NCBI GenBank assembly: GCA_913057175.1
Contig: CAJXNP010000013.1
Span: forward strand, 1-64,000
Source: an uncultured Cytophagales bacterium
Lineage (GTDB): Bacteria; Bacteroidota; Bacteroidia; Cytophagales; Cyclobacteriaceae
DNA: 64,000 bases
Reading direction: 5' to 3'
In this document: positions 54,886-63,258 of the stretch, piece after piece
How positions within the stretch are numbered: the stretch's first letter is position 1
How the letters are laid out: each line of letters begins with the position of its first letter
Position numbers and translations under genes: made by a program
The notes under the pieces: model-generated
What the model saw: the letters and a program-made list of their open reading frames with translations, nothing else
The model's database searches: none
Told to the model about the DNA's origin: nothing

Positions 54886-55992
54886 TTATCTTTTAAAGAT
54901 TTTACTGATCTTATTTTTCATCTGTTCGAGCTTGTCCTCTTTCTTCGATTCAAATAATTCCTCACCTAAAAACAAACTGACTGGTTTCAATTGATCGAAA
55001 TAGCTGCAAAAAACTCTCAATATCGCTGTCAAAGGAAGGAAAACAGCCATACCAGCTACTCCCCACAAAAATCCGCCAATAATCAATGATAGTATAGCCG
55101 CCAATGCATTCAGATCAAGATTTCCACCGACGATTTTTGGGTTGAGAAAATTATTTTCCAAAAACTGGACTGCCCAGAATGAAAATACAACTCCCAGAGG
55201 AACCCAATACGAATCGCTTGTCATAAATGCATAAAGTGTTGGTATTGTCGCTCCAATAGTCGTTCCAACATAAGGGATGATGGCCAGCAGAGAAGCCAAA
55301 AAGCCAAAGAAAAACGGGTGATCAATACCAACCAAAAGCAATGCAAGGCTGTAAAGGACTCCAAGAACCACAATCATGATTCCCATCCCAACCAGGTATT
55401 GCTGTCCGATCTTTTGAATTTCACTGATCATCTCGCTGATCTTTTCGTTGTAATCGGATCTGGAGGCCTGTATGAGGACTTCTTTGAGCCCGGTTCTATA
55501 AATTAAGAGGAGAAAAGTATATACTGCGACCATTATCAAACCAGAGATAAGGGAGGCAGTCTGACTGAAAGTGTCCGATACAATGTCTCCACCGGATTTT
55601 TTAAACCATTCTGCCCCTTTTTGAATAATGTCTTCTTCTTTAATGTTGGGCAGGATCGATACGTTGTTATTGACGAAAACAACAACCTTGCTCAAAAGCT
55701 CTCTCAGTTTTTGGCCAAAGTCAGAGAACTCCGAAGTCAGAGAAATAATTTGAGATGAAAATCCATAGAATATTCCGACAATCACACCAGTGACAGCGAG
55801 AAGAGTTGTGATTGCGGCCATGATCCGGCTGAATCCCCATTTTTCCAGTTTTTTACAGACGGGGTAGAGAATCAGTGAGATTAAGAATGCGATAGAAAAA
55901 GATACCAAAACGGGCCGTCCGACATGGAGTAATAGAATGAATCCTGCCAGACAAGCCAGCACGTAAAATGTATTTTTGAAAGAAATGCTCAT
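54886..55992 (-). CDS. AI-2E family transporter (PerM-like)
   Basis: This 368-residue protein has eight predicted helices in the AI-2E/PerM arrangement. There is an N-terminal hydrophobic block, a long extracytoplasmic loop (about residues 85-145) and the C-terminal signatures IDHPFFFGFLASLLAIIPYV, GTTIGATIPTLYAF and NPKIVGG. A basic cytoplasmic tail ends KISKIFKR. Family members export solutes such as autoinducer-2 or Na+; which applies here is unknown. It is the first gene of a pair with yihY. Confidence 0.92.
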   Translation of the reverse strand: MSISFKNTFYVLACLAGFILLLHVGRPVLVSFSIAFLISLILYPVCKKLEKWGFSRIMAAITTLLAVTGVIVGIFYGFSSQIISLTSEFSDFGQKLRELLSKVVVFVNNNVSILPNIKEEDIIQKGAEWFKKSGGDIVSDTFSQTASLISGLIMVAVYTFLLLIYRTGLKEVLIQASRSDYNEKISEMISEIQKIGQQYLVGMGIMIVVLGVLYSLALLLVGIDHPFFFGFLASLLAIIPYVGTTIGATIPTLYAFMTSDSYWVPLGVVFSFWAVQFLENNFLNPKIVGGNLDLNALAAILSLIIGGFLWGVAGMAVFLPLTAILRVFCSYFDQLKPVSLFLGEELFESKKEDKLEQMKNKISKIFKR

Positions 55993-56151
55993 GGTTTAGT
56001 TTGTATTCCTATTTCTCCTTAGAAATAATCGCACCAAAAGAATTGCCTGCTGTTTTTAAGGGAGTAGACAAGGTTTGTGCTTTATAGAAGGATGGCAGTG
56101 TGGAATTATTTCTACAATTAAATATTCTAATTTCCTGATAATGAGCTCGTA

Positions 56152-56751
56152 TCACGCGCTGCAATCATCAGAAACTCTGTCGAGTACGGTCAGGTACCAT
56201 TGGTTTTTGATCTTCATAACATAGAAAACCAAAGAATTTCCATTATGATCTACAAGTACAACTCTATGGCTATTTCTTTCGATTTCTTTAAAACTACTAA
56301 TTGTTCTCGGGTCAATTTTATCCTTACGGAACTCTATGAGATTCTGAGCTGTAGTGGATAGTAGACTGTCGGTTTGGGTAGTGTCACAGTACAACCCTTC
56401 CTTGTTCCACTCATTGGTTTCACAATCAAAGTTTGGCAAGGGATCATACTGTAAATTACTTGTTGGTTGAAAATCAAAATAAGGCATATGGGGTGGAATT
56501 GGGCTATTAAAATCGATTCGTTTTGTTATTTGAAATTCATTAAAAACTCCGAGTTTAAACAAAACGACTAATCCAAAATCAGGATGGATCAATTCATTTA
56601 TGGTGGTAGTATCTTTCTCATCAAAGGCTTTAACAATTTCTATGATGGAGGTTTCCAGGTCATTTGAATATGGTGTCGAAGGATGGATTTCAAAAGTGAA
56701 AAATAGAAAAATTAAGTAGATAGGAAGAATTTTAAATGTCAGGATCTTCAT
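56152..56751 (-). CDS. Exported hypothetical protein
   Basis: I do not recognise this protein. I chose the Met at 56751 because a signal peptide begins there (MKILTFKILPIYLIFLFFTF, about 200 residues in total). The frame is open to an ATG at 56811 that would add 20 residues and lie eight bases after the EEP gene stop. The mature part has a helix typical of NTF2- or SnoaL-like folds (IIEIVKAFDEKDTTTINELI) and a beta-rich C-terminus (NQWYLTVLDRVSDD), so a small cone-shaped fold is possible. It may share an operon with the upstream EEP gene. Confidence 0.65.
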   Translation of the reverse strand: MKILTFKILPIYLIFLFFTFEIHPSTPYSNDLETSIIEIVKAFDEKDTTTINELIHPDFGLVVLFKLGVFNEFQITKRIDFNSPIPPHMPYFDFQPTSNLQYDPLPNFDCETNEWNKEGLYCDTTQTDSLLSTTAQNLIEFRKDKIDPRTISSFKEIERNSHRVVLVDHNGNSLVFYVMKIKNQWYLTVLDRVSDDCSA

Positions 56752-56819
56752 ATTGGAATAATGGATAAGTTTTCTTAATTCATAAATAAATTTAATGCCA
56801 TATTTATGCAAAAGCTTAT

Positions 56820-57905
56820 TTATTCCTTGTTTTCATTGTCATTATTAGATTCACGGATGTCATTAAGTTTTTCTACTGCTTCTTCCTGATCTTCTTCATC
56901 GAATTCTTCCGGCTCTCCATTTTTAGCTTTTCCCAATGCAGGGTCAAGTACCAATTCTATCAGCATGGGAAAGTGATCGGAGCCCATACTCTCCAGGCGG
57001 AAAATTCTCTTGACAAGGAAGTGTTTGGAATGAAAAATATGATCCAGAGGCCAGCGAAGCAGTGGATAATCGACATGAAATGTATTGAAAAAACCCCTTC
57101 CGATCCTGGGGTCCAGCAAACCACTCAATCGCTGAAACAATCGTGTGGTATGCGACCAGGCTACATCATTGAGATCGCCGGCCACAATAACAGGTAATTC
57201 ACATTTTTTGGCCCGCTTTCCAACGATGATCAATTCCGCATCCCTTTCGGTCGACCGCTCATTTTCAGTTGGGCTTGGTGGCTCAGGATGAACAACATAG
57301 AGCCGTATTTCCTTTCCATTCTTCAGGATGACATCGGTTTCAATGGATGGTACATCTTCCTCGATCAGGTATTCAATCTTGTTGTTTTTCAATTCCAGTT
57401 TGGAATACAGCAAGATTCCATACGTGTTATCCAAAGGGATTTTGATTGATACACGAAAATCTTTTTCAATTCCTCTTAGGCCCTCTTCCCACTTTTCATC
57501 AGTTTCCAGCGCGATGACCATATCAGGCTGATATTGTTTGACCTGATTGACCAGCTTTTCATAATCCTCATTATCCATCAAAACATTTGATTCAATGATG
57601 GAGATGGATTGTTCATCATCGTCCCCTTTCCAATCTTTTGCTTGTTTATCCGCCAGCCGGGTATAGGGCCAGATAATTTTTCCCTGGTATCCAACAAGGG
57701 CTACTCCAGACAAAAGAACCACACCATCAAACATGTTTTTGAGATCACTTAAAACGAATGCAGCAATTAAAAATAAGATAGAAATAACAGTCAGCTGCAC
57801 ATGCGGAAAATCGGAAATGCGAATATACCACTCGTCTTTCTTCACGGTTTGAAAACTTGTAATGAGAATGAGAAATATTAAGACAACCTGAATGAATACC
57901 TTCAT
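56820..57905 (-). CDS. Membrane-anchored endonuclease/exonuclease/phosphatase family protein
   Basis: This 361-residue protein has three N-terminal hydrophobic segments (about residues 3-17, 37-53 and 60-76). An EEP catalytic domain follows (about 100-325), facing the periplasm if topology is as expected. Active-site motifs are SNVLMDNEDY, LETDEKWE with the metal-binding Glu, the His in VVHPEPPSP, AGDLNDVAWS and the terminal GSDHFPM. An acidic tail follows (about 335-361). It resembles bacterial EEP proteins next to membrane helices. The substrate (nucleic acid, phospholipid or phosphoester) is unknown. Confidence 0.9.
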   Translation of the reverse strand: MKVFIQVVLIFLILITSFQTVKKDEWYIRISDFPHVQLTVISILFLIAAFVLSDLKNMFDGVVLLSGVALVGYQGKIIWPYTRLADKQAKDWKGDDDEQSISIIESNVLMDNEDYEKLVNQVKQYQPDMVIALETDEKWEEGLRGIEKDFRVSIKIPLDNTYGILLYSKLELKNNKIEYLIEEDVPSIETDVILKNGKEIRLYVVHPEPPSPTENERSTERDAELIIVGKRAKKCELPVIVAGDLNDVAWSHTTRLFQRLSGLLDPRIGRGFFNTFHVDYPLLRWPLDHIFHSKHFLVKRIFRLESMGSDHFPMLIELVLDPALGKAKNGEPEEFDEEDQEEAVEKLNDIRESNNDNENKE

Positions 57906-58018
57906 GATTTGAAAGAAAAATGGATAAAGTAAAAATAACCCTGTATTTTAAATTTATTACTTTTCTGAGAATGAATTCAAGAAAATTTCCGGAAACAAAA
58001 TATTAGGGTGAGGAGGAG

Positions 58019-58897
58019 CTATAAAACTTCTTTCCAAAGGTGGCTGGCTTTTTGCGAGAAAAATCCGAAATGGCCAATTTTGGTCAAACCTTCATTTGAC
58101 GGTGCAAATGCAATGTGTTCTTTTGGAGCACTATAATAATAAGAAAGTAGTTTTCTATTTGCAGTGGAACTTGTAATGTGGTCATCGGTAAATGTGATGG
58201 ATTTTATCGGGGCTTTAATTTTACCAAATAACGCCCGGTCGATGGTCTTGCCAAAGTCCGGCTCCCAATAACTTTCATTCAGACACCATTTCCTCCATTC
58301 CAATGCTACTCCTTTAGGTAAATTTTCACCTTGCTTTATTTTTTTCGCATTGGCATACCCATGGATACCAATTGAGAAAGGTATATAGAAGTACCAAAGA
58401 AATGGAATCCAGTTTTTTAGTCTGCTTTTTGGCATATCTTTCCAATATCCTGTGCCAACAGCTATCATGTAGATTTCGTCTATCTCATATCCATTCTCCA
58501 TGAGGCCAACAATTTGACCACCCATGCTGTGTCCGATGACAATTCTTTTCTGGTCCTGGTAATTCATTTTTAACCAGTGCATGATAGCCGTTGCATCGAG
58601 TGTCCCCCAATCTGTATTGGTTGCGTTAAAACCTTTTAGTTTTGAAGGTTTGGAGCCACCAATACCCCGATAGTCGTAGATGATCGTGACATATCCCTGG
58701 TCAGCACAATATGATGCAAACTTTTTGTAGAATTCCTTTGGTATCCCCGTACCTGAATTGATCTGAACGGTTCCCCTGGATTTGCCATCCGGCTCAAGTA
58801 GAATAGCTTCCAATTTAAATCCGTCTTTTGCCAGGATACCAACTTTTCTTTCCTTCATGTTGCGGTGATTTTGAAAGCTAAGAAGATCAGAGATCAA
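58019..58897 (-). CDS. Alpha/beta hydrolase family protein
   Basis: This 292-residue protein has an alpha/beta-hydrolase core. An N-terminal beta-rich part leads to an oxyanion segment and YDYRGIGGSKPSK. The nucleophile elbow is VIGHSMGGQIVGL (Ser near residue 124), a likely acid is TFTDDHITSS and the His is KIGHFGFF near the C-terminus, so the triad is complete. It resembles serine aminopeptidase/YheT-like hydrolases. The Met at 58858 (MKERKVGILAKDG) is an alternative start without the first 13 residues. The substrate is unknown. Confidence 0.88.
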   Translation of the reverse strand: MISDLLSFQNHRNMKERKVGILAKDGFKLEAILLEPDGKSRGTVQINSGTGIPKEFYKKFASYCADQGYVTIIYDYRGIGGSKPSKLKGFNATNTDWGTLDATAIMHWLKMNYQDQKRIVIGHSMGGQIVGLMENGYEIDEIYMIAVGTGYWKDMPKSRLKNWIPFLWYFYIPFSIGIHGYANAKKIKQGENLPKGVALEWRKWCLNESYWEPDFGKTIDRALFGKIKAPIKSITFTDDHITSSTANRKLLSYYYSAPKEHIAFAPSNEGLTKIGHFGFFSQKASHLWKEVL

Positions 58898-58966
58898 GAA
58901 ATTATTAACCGTGTAATATTAAGAAAAATATTTTTCATAAAAACTCTACTAAATCTATAGAGTTAG

Positions 58967-58974
58967 TATATTTG
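58967..58974 (+). promoter_or_regulatory. Possible minus-7 box of the DUF2490 gene
   Basis: TATATTTG fits TAnnTTTG and lies 16 bases before the ATG, so the leader would be very short. No TTTG is correctly spaced upstream. An inverted repeat AACTCTA/TAGAGTT (58942-58948 with 58958-58964) lies just upstream and could bind a regulator. Confidence 0.45.
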
Positions 58975-58990
58975 TTGAATTTTCAATACC

Positions 58991-59734
58991 ATGAACAACC
59001 GAACAATTTTATTGGCGATCATATTACTGGGTTCATTTGATGGGATTGCACAGGAAAAACAAAAAAACACTGAGCAACAATCCTTCTACTGGATCAGATA
59101 TTACAACAAGCTGATCTTTAATGAATCCTGGCAACTTCACACAGAAATCGATAGCAGGAGGTTTTTAACTACTAATCGCCAGCATCAATGGGTACTTCCA
59201 AGAATTCATGTTCATCGCATTTTTAAAAACGGCCTGGATGTAGGAGTAGGAGCAACGTGGTTTATGCAGGCTATGCCACAAAATGGAGAAACGGAAATTG
59301 ATTATTTCGGGAAAGAGATCCGGCCACATCAGGAAGTTAATTTAAAGGGTAATATTGCAAAACTCAAGACCAGCCAAAGGCTGAAAATAGAGGAGAGGTT
59401 TTTTCTGGAAAATGAAGAAACCCCTGCTTTTTTTGTTTTGAGGTTAAGGTATCGATGGCAGATGTTGATACCGCTAACAGATGAAAAAGCCAAACTTCCG
59501 GTATCAATGAATATCAGTGACGAGGTCATGTTCAATGCCGGTAGCAAAATTGTTTATAATGTATTTGATCAAAACAGGCTTTATGCAGGGTTTCAACTTA
59601 AGTTCACCGATAGCTGGTCGGCAGATATAGGCTATATGAATTGGTTCCAGCAACGTGCATCCGGATCAGATTTTTATAATAGGCATATTGCCAGATTAAC
59701 CATCAATCACTCCATTTATTTAAAAAATCATTAA
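58991..59734 (+). CDS. DUF2490 family outer membrane beta-barrel-like protein
   Basis: This 247-residue exported protein has a signal peptide (about residues 1-20, [15 protein letters not shown]) and alternating aromatic beta-strands across its length ([39 protein letters not shown]). These match DUF2490, proposed to form small outer membrane barrels. The stop is one base before the SLC13 gene ATG, so the two are co-translated. A link between an outer membrane pore and an inner membrane anion carrier is possible but unproven. Confidence 0.86.
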   Translation: MNNRTILLAIILLGSFDGIAQEKQKNTEQQSFYWIRYYNKLIFNESWQLHTEIDSRRFLTTNRQHQWVLPRIHVHRIFKNGLDVGVGATWFMQAMPQNGETEIDYFGKEIRPHQEVNLKGNIAKLKTSQRLKIEERFFLENEETPAFFVLRLRYRWQMLIPLTDEKAKLPVSMNISDEVMFNAGSKIVYNVFDQNRLYAGFQLKFTDSWSADIGYMNWFQQRASGSDFYNRHIARLTINHSIYLKNH

Positions 59735-59735
59735 T

Positions 59736-61529
59736 ATGTCAGTTGATATTATCATTACTCTTTGTGTGATAGGGGCAGCAATAGTTCTGTTTGCTACCGA
59801 AATCATTTCCATCGATCTCGTGGCCATCCTGATCATGGTCGCTTTGATATTGACTGGAATTATTACACCGGAAGAGGGTGTTGAGGGTTTCAGCAATAAA
59901 GCAACCATTACCGTTGCATTTATGTTTGTCATCAGCGCTGCATTGCTGAAAACCGGAGCACTGCAGGTTATGGCCCATCGCCTTTCAAAAACCTTCCGCT
60001 ATAACTTTAACAGCGGTATTATCATGATGATGATACTGATTGCAGTGATTTCAGCCTTTATTAACAATACTCCTGTTGTAGCTGTTTTTATTCCAGTGGT
60101 GATACAGATTGCTCATTCTTCCGGACAAAGTCCTTCCAAAATGCTTATTCCCGTTTCTTTCGCATCCATATTCGGTGGTACATGTACACTCATCGGGACT
60201 TCCACTAACATTCTAGTAAGCGGAATTGCCGAAAAGCAAGGCGAAGAAGCAATCTCCATGTTTGAAATGACACCGATGGGTCTGATCTTTTTAGCAGCTG
60301 GAATCGGATACATGGTGATTGTCGGAACAAGATTATTGCCCAGGCGTGAAGAGGAAAGAGAACTGACGGCTAAGTTTGGGGTAAGGAATTACCTCACGGA
60401 GATTGAGCTTCTTCAAAACTCTGATTCAGTGGGCAAAAAGATCATGGAATCCGATCTCGTAAGAGAGCTGGAAATGGACGTTATAGAAGTAAGAAGGAAT
60501 GGAAGTAAATTCAGCCTTCCTCCTGGCGATTTTGTCTTGCAGGCTAATGATATCCTTAAAGTAAGGTGCGATGTAGAAAAAATTAAATCCCTGAAGGACC
60601 GCTCAAAAATATTGGTGTCATCTGCCGTAAAAATTGGGGATGACAATTTGAAGGGCAGGAATTCATCTCTTGTAGAGATGGTTATTACAGCCAATTCTGA
60701 CATCGAGGGAAAGACACTTAAGGAAGTGGATTTCCGTAGAAGGTATCGTGCCGTTCCATTGGCGATTAAACACCGGGAAGAAGTACAGCACGAGCACTTA
60801 TATGACCTTAGGCTAAAATCAGGGGACGTTATCCTGGCTGAAGTTAAAAGCCACTTTATCAAAGAACTGAAAAAACAGGAAAATGAACAGGATGCTCCGT
60901 TTGTCCTGCTATCCGAAGAAGCCTCCGTTGATTTTCAAAAGAAAAAGTTTTTTGTGGTATTGGCTATTATTGCTGTTGTGATCGCATTGGCGACAGCCAA
61001 TATTCTAGACATCATGGTTGGAACCATCTCGGGAGTGGCTTTGCTGGTAATTTTGAAGATCCTTTCCATGAAGGAAGCTTATGATGCGATCAGTTGGAAG
61101 GTAGTTTTTTTACTGGCGGGTGCATTGAGTTTAGGTACGGCGATGACAAATACGGGTCTGGATTTACTGATAGCTGATACAATTGTAAGATATCTAGGGC
61201 CTCTTGGACCGGTTGCCATCGTTTCGGGATTGTATATTGTTACTTCGCTTTTGACGGAAATAATGTCAAATAATGCAGCAGCGGCTTTGTTGGCTCCCAT
61301 AGCGATCGCAACTGGAAACAACCTTGATTTGAGTCCAATCCCATTTATCATGGCGATTACATTTGCGGCATCGGCAAGCTTTATGACTCCTGTTGGCTAC
61401 CAGACTAATACCATGGTTTACACTGCAGGTCAATATAAATTCATGGATTTTGTGAGAATAGGTACCTTGTTGAACATTTTATTCTGGATTATTGCGACCA
61501 TTTTTATTCCCTTGATTTATAAGTTTTAA
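59736..61529 (+). CDS. SLC13/DASS-like transporter with two TrkA-C domains
   Basis: This 597-residue inner membrane permease has an N-terminal membrane block (about residues 1-205) with [17 protein letters not shown] and [16 protein letters not shown], the SNT-type substrate and Na+ site. Two cytoplasmic RCK/TrkA-C domains follow (about 215-295 and 305-385). The second membrane block (about 410-597) has [18 protein letters not shown] and [16 protein letters not shown]. This is the usual order for SLC13-family proteins with RCK_C inserts, which carry sulfate, dicarboxylates or similar anions. It follows the DUF2490 gene after one base. Confidence 0.92.
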   Translation: MSVDIIITLCVIGAAIVLFATEIISIDLVAILIMVALILTGIITPEEGVEGFSNKATITVAFMFVISAALLKTGALQVMAHRLSKTFRYNFNSGIIMMMILIAVISAFINNTPVVAVFIPVVIQIAHSSGQSPSKMLIPVSFASIFGGTCTLIGTSTNILVSGIAEKQGEEAISMFEMTPMGLIFLAAGIGYMVIVGTRLLPRREEERELTAKFGVRNYLTEIELLQNSDSVGKKIMESDLVRELEMDVIEVRRNGSKFSLPPGDFVLQANDILKVRCDVEKIKSLKDRSKILVSSAVKIGDDNLKGRNSSLVEMVITANSDIEGKTLKEVDFRRRYRAVPLAIKHREEVQHEHLYDLRLKSGDVILAEVKSHFIKELKKQENEQDAPFVLLSEEASVDFQKKKFFVVLAIIAVVIALATANILDIMVGTISGVALLVILKILSMKEAYDAISWKVVFLLAGALSLGTAMTNTGLDLLIADTIVRYLGPLGPVAIVSGLYIVTSLLTEIMSNNAAAALLAPIAIATGNNLDLSPIPFIMAITFAASASFMTPVGYQTNTMVYTAGQYKFMDFVRIGTLLNILFWIIATIFIPLIYKF

Positions 61530-61662
61530 GTTGACTGGCAAATAATTAGCCGAAATAACCCTTTTGTTTAAAATTTCGATTAACTAATAGAATTCAATCG
61601 ACAGAAAGATTATCGAAGAAACTACAAATACAAAAGATTACGAAACTGAGGTTATCGCTGAA

Positions 61663-62364
61663 ATGAAAGAATGGCAACGGGAAATGCAAAAACAGCCTTC
61701 TTTTCTCAGTGATACTGCCAAAAAATTTCAAACGAAGATCAATTCCATTATCCCGGAAAAAGTTCATCAGTTTATTTCCAACACCATCAAACAAATCACG
61801 AAAGGAGTAATTTCCGGAGCAGGCTATATTACCAAAGCAAAAAATCCAAAAAAGAACCTGGAATTGACTGAATCGGTTGTGCAGGAGCGCATAAAATTCT
61901 ATCGGTCATCTGCGGCAGTAGAGGGGGCTGTTACGGGTTACGGGGGATTTCTTTCCGGGTTGGCTGACCTGCCACTGTGGTTGTCGATTAAAATGAAGAT
62001 GCTATTTGAAATCGCTTCACTTTATGGATATGATGTCAAGGACCTGAGAGAACGAATTTTCATTCTTTATATCTTTCAAATCACATTTTCCAGTCAGAAG
62101 CATCGAAATAAAGTATATGGTATTCTCGAAAATTGGGAGATGGAAAAAGATATATTGTCCGATGACATCAATCAATTGGATTGGCGAACGTATTGGGTGG
62201 AGTATCGGGACAACATTGATATGGCTAAATTACTGCAGCTAATCCCTGGATTTGGAGCAATTGTCGGAACGATGGTCAACTATCAGCTAACCAATAAGCT
62301 TGGTAAATATGCCATGAATGTCTACCGGATGCGTTTGTTTCATGAGGGAAAGCTGGAAGCCTAA
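61663..62364 (+). CDS. EcsC family protein
   Basis: This 233-residue protein belongs to the EcsC family (GVISGAGYITKAKNPKKNLE, GGFLSGLADLPLWLSIKMKM, LYIFQITFSSQKHRNKVYG). The glycine-rich hydrophobic segment near residues 85-115 may enter the membrane. Function is unclear; in Bacillus, EcsC accompanies an ABC exporter that is absent here. The frame stays open 22 codons upstream of this ATG to a stop at 61595 region, with no ATG, GTG or TTG, so a short extension through a rare ATT start (61609) cannot be excluded. Confidence 0.82.
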   Translation: MKEWQREMQKQPSFLSDTAKKFQTKINSIIPEKVHQFISNTIKQITKGVISGAGYITKAKNPKKNLELTESVVQERIKFYRSSAAVEGAVTGYGGFLSGLADLPLWLSIKMKMLFEIASLYGYDVKDLRERIFILYIFQITFSSQKHRNKVYGILENWEMEKDILSDDINQLDWRTYWVEYRDNIDMAKLLQLIPGFGAIVGTMVNYQLTNKLGKYAMNVYRMRLFHEGKLEA

Positions 62365-62386
62365 AAGGGCCTTTTTTGTTTATCCA

Positions 62387-62510
62387 AGATTAAGCTTTAG
62401 CTTAATCTGCCCTACGGGTTGACGAAAGACTGCGTTTTTGTCAAGGTTAACCCTGACAAAGCTCCGCTTTCGTCAGCCCAAAGGGCAAATTCTGCTCCAA
62501 TGCGGAATTT
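62387..62510. repeat. Nested palindromes between ecsC-like and eutC genes
   Basis: Four inverted repeats lie in 124 bases. AGATTAAGC/GCTTAATCT is perfect (62387-62408). GCCCTACGGGTTGACGAAAG at 62409-62428 pairs with 62467-62486 over most of 20 bases. Inside this, TTTGTCA-A-GGTT pairs with AACC-C-TGACAAA (62437-62460). AAATTC/GAATTT is at 62487-62510. The two flanking genes converge, so this may be a bidirectional terminator or a dispersed repeat element. Confidence 0.8.
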
Positions 62511-62514
62511 GGGT

Positions 62515-63258
62515 TTATTCAATTTGTTTGGAGAAATCATCTTTTAATTCTACGCCGGTAAGTTTTCTTTTTATTGCCTCATTACATAGGTAAAATAGCT
62601 TTTCAGCTGCCAACTGATAGCTTAACCCGGCCGGATGGATGTTTGAAATGCAGTTTCGTTTTTCATCTGTTGTGCCTTTTTTGGGATGATAAGTGAGGTA
62701 AATACCAAGGCTGTCAGGCGAGGAAAGTCCAGGCCGCTCTCCAATCAGAATAATTACTAGTTTACATTTTAATAGCTCACCAATTTCATCACCAATGGCT
62801 ACCCGGCCATATTTCACCAATACAATAGGAGCAATTTGATAATTAGGTACCATTGGTAGCAATTCCTTTAGAAATGGAATGGTTTGCTGTTCAATGGCAT
62901 AAGATGAAAGTCCTTCTGAAATAACAATTCCAAGATCATGGTCGGCTTTCCATACTTGCTTTAAATAATGGACCGAAGATGAATTCAGTCTTTTGCCCAA
63001 ATCCGGCCTTTGAAGATAGGTTTCCTTGTCGGCGGCCTGGCTTTGGAGTTGTAGGGTAGGGTACCCGAGCTCATTCAGTTCTTTTTGTGTGGAAGAAAGG
63101 TCCCATTCCTTCCAGACGGCTGCCCTTGCCATTGCATGATCCAACCGGAATTTCATCAAAGAATCAGTTGTCAAACTACCACCCGACCTTCCCATTCCAA
63201 TTCTGGCATGGGTTAAGGTTTTCATTAGTTTCCATGGATCTTCTTTAGTGGGTTTCAT
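62515..63258 (-). CDS. eutC: Ethanolamine ammonia-lyase small subunit
   Basis: This 247-residue protein is the light chain of the adenosylcobalamin-dependent lyase that splits ethanolamine into acetaldehyde and ammonia. Family segments are TLTHARIGMGRSGGSLTTDS (about residues 14-33), LRLDHAMARAAV-like FRLDHAMARAAVW, VISEGLSSYAIEQQ, ILIGERPGLSSPDSLGIYLT and RNCISNIHPAGLSYQLAAEK. Its start overlaps the eutB stop by four bases. No microcompartment shell or eutT/eutA genes are visible, so this is likely the simple BMC-free form, but the neighbourhood continues beyond the window. Confidence 0.94.
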   Translation of the reverse strand: MKPTKEDPWKLMKTLTHARIGMGRSGGSLTTDSLMKFRLDHAMARAAVWKEWDLSSTQKELNELGYPTLQLQSQAADKETYLQRPDLGKRLNSSSVHYLKQVWKADHDLGIVISEGLSSYAIEQQTIPFLKELLPMVPNYQIAPIVLVKYGRVAIGDEIGELLKCKLVIILIGERPGLSSPDSLGIYLTYHPKKGTTDEKRNCISNIHPAGLSYQLAAEKLFYLCNEAIKRKLTGVELKDDFSKQIE

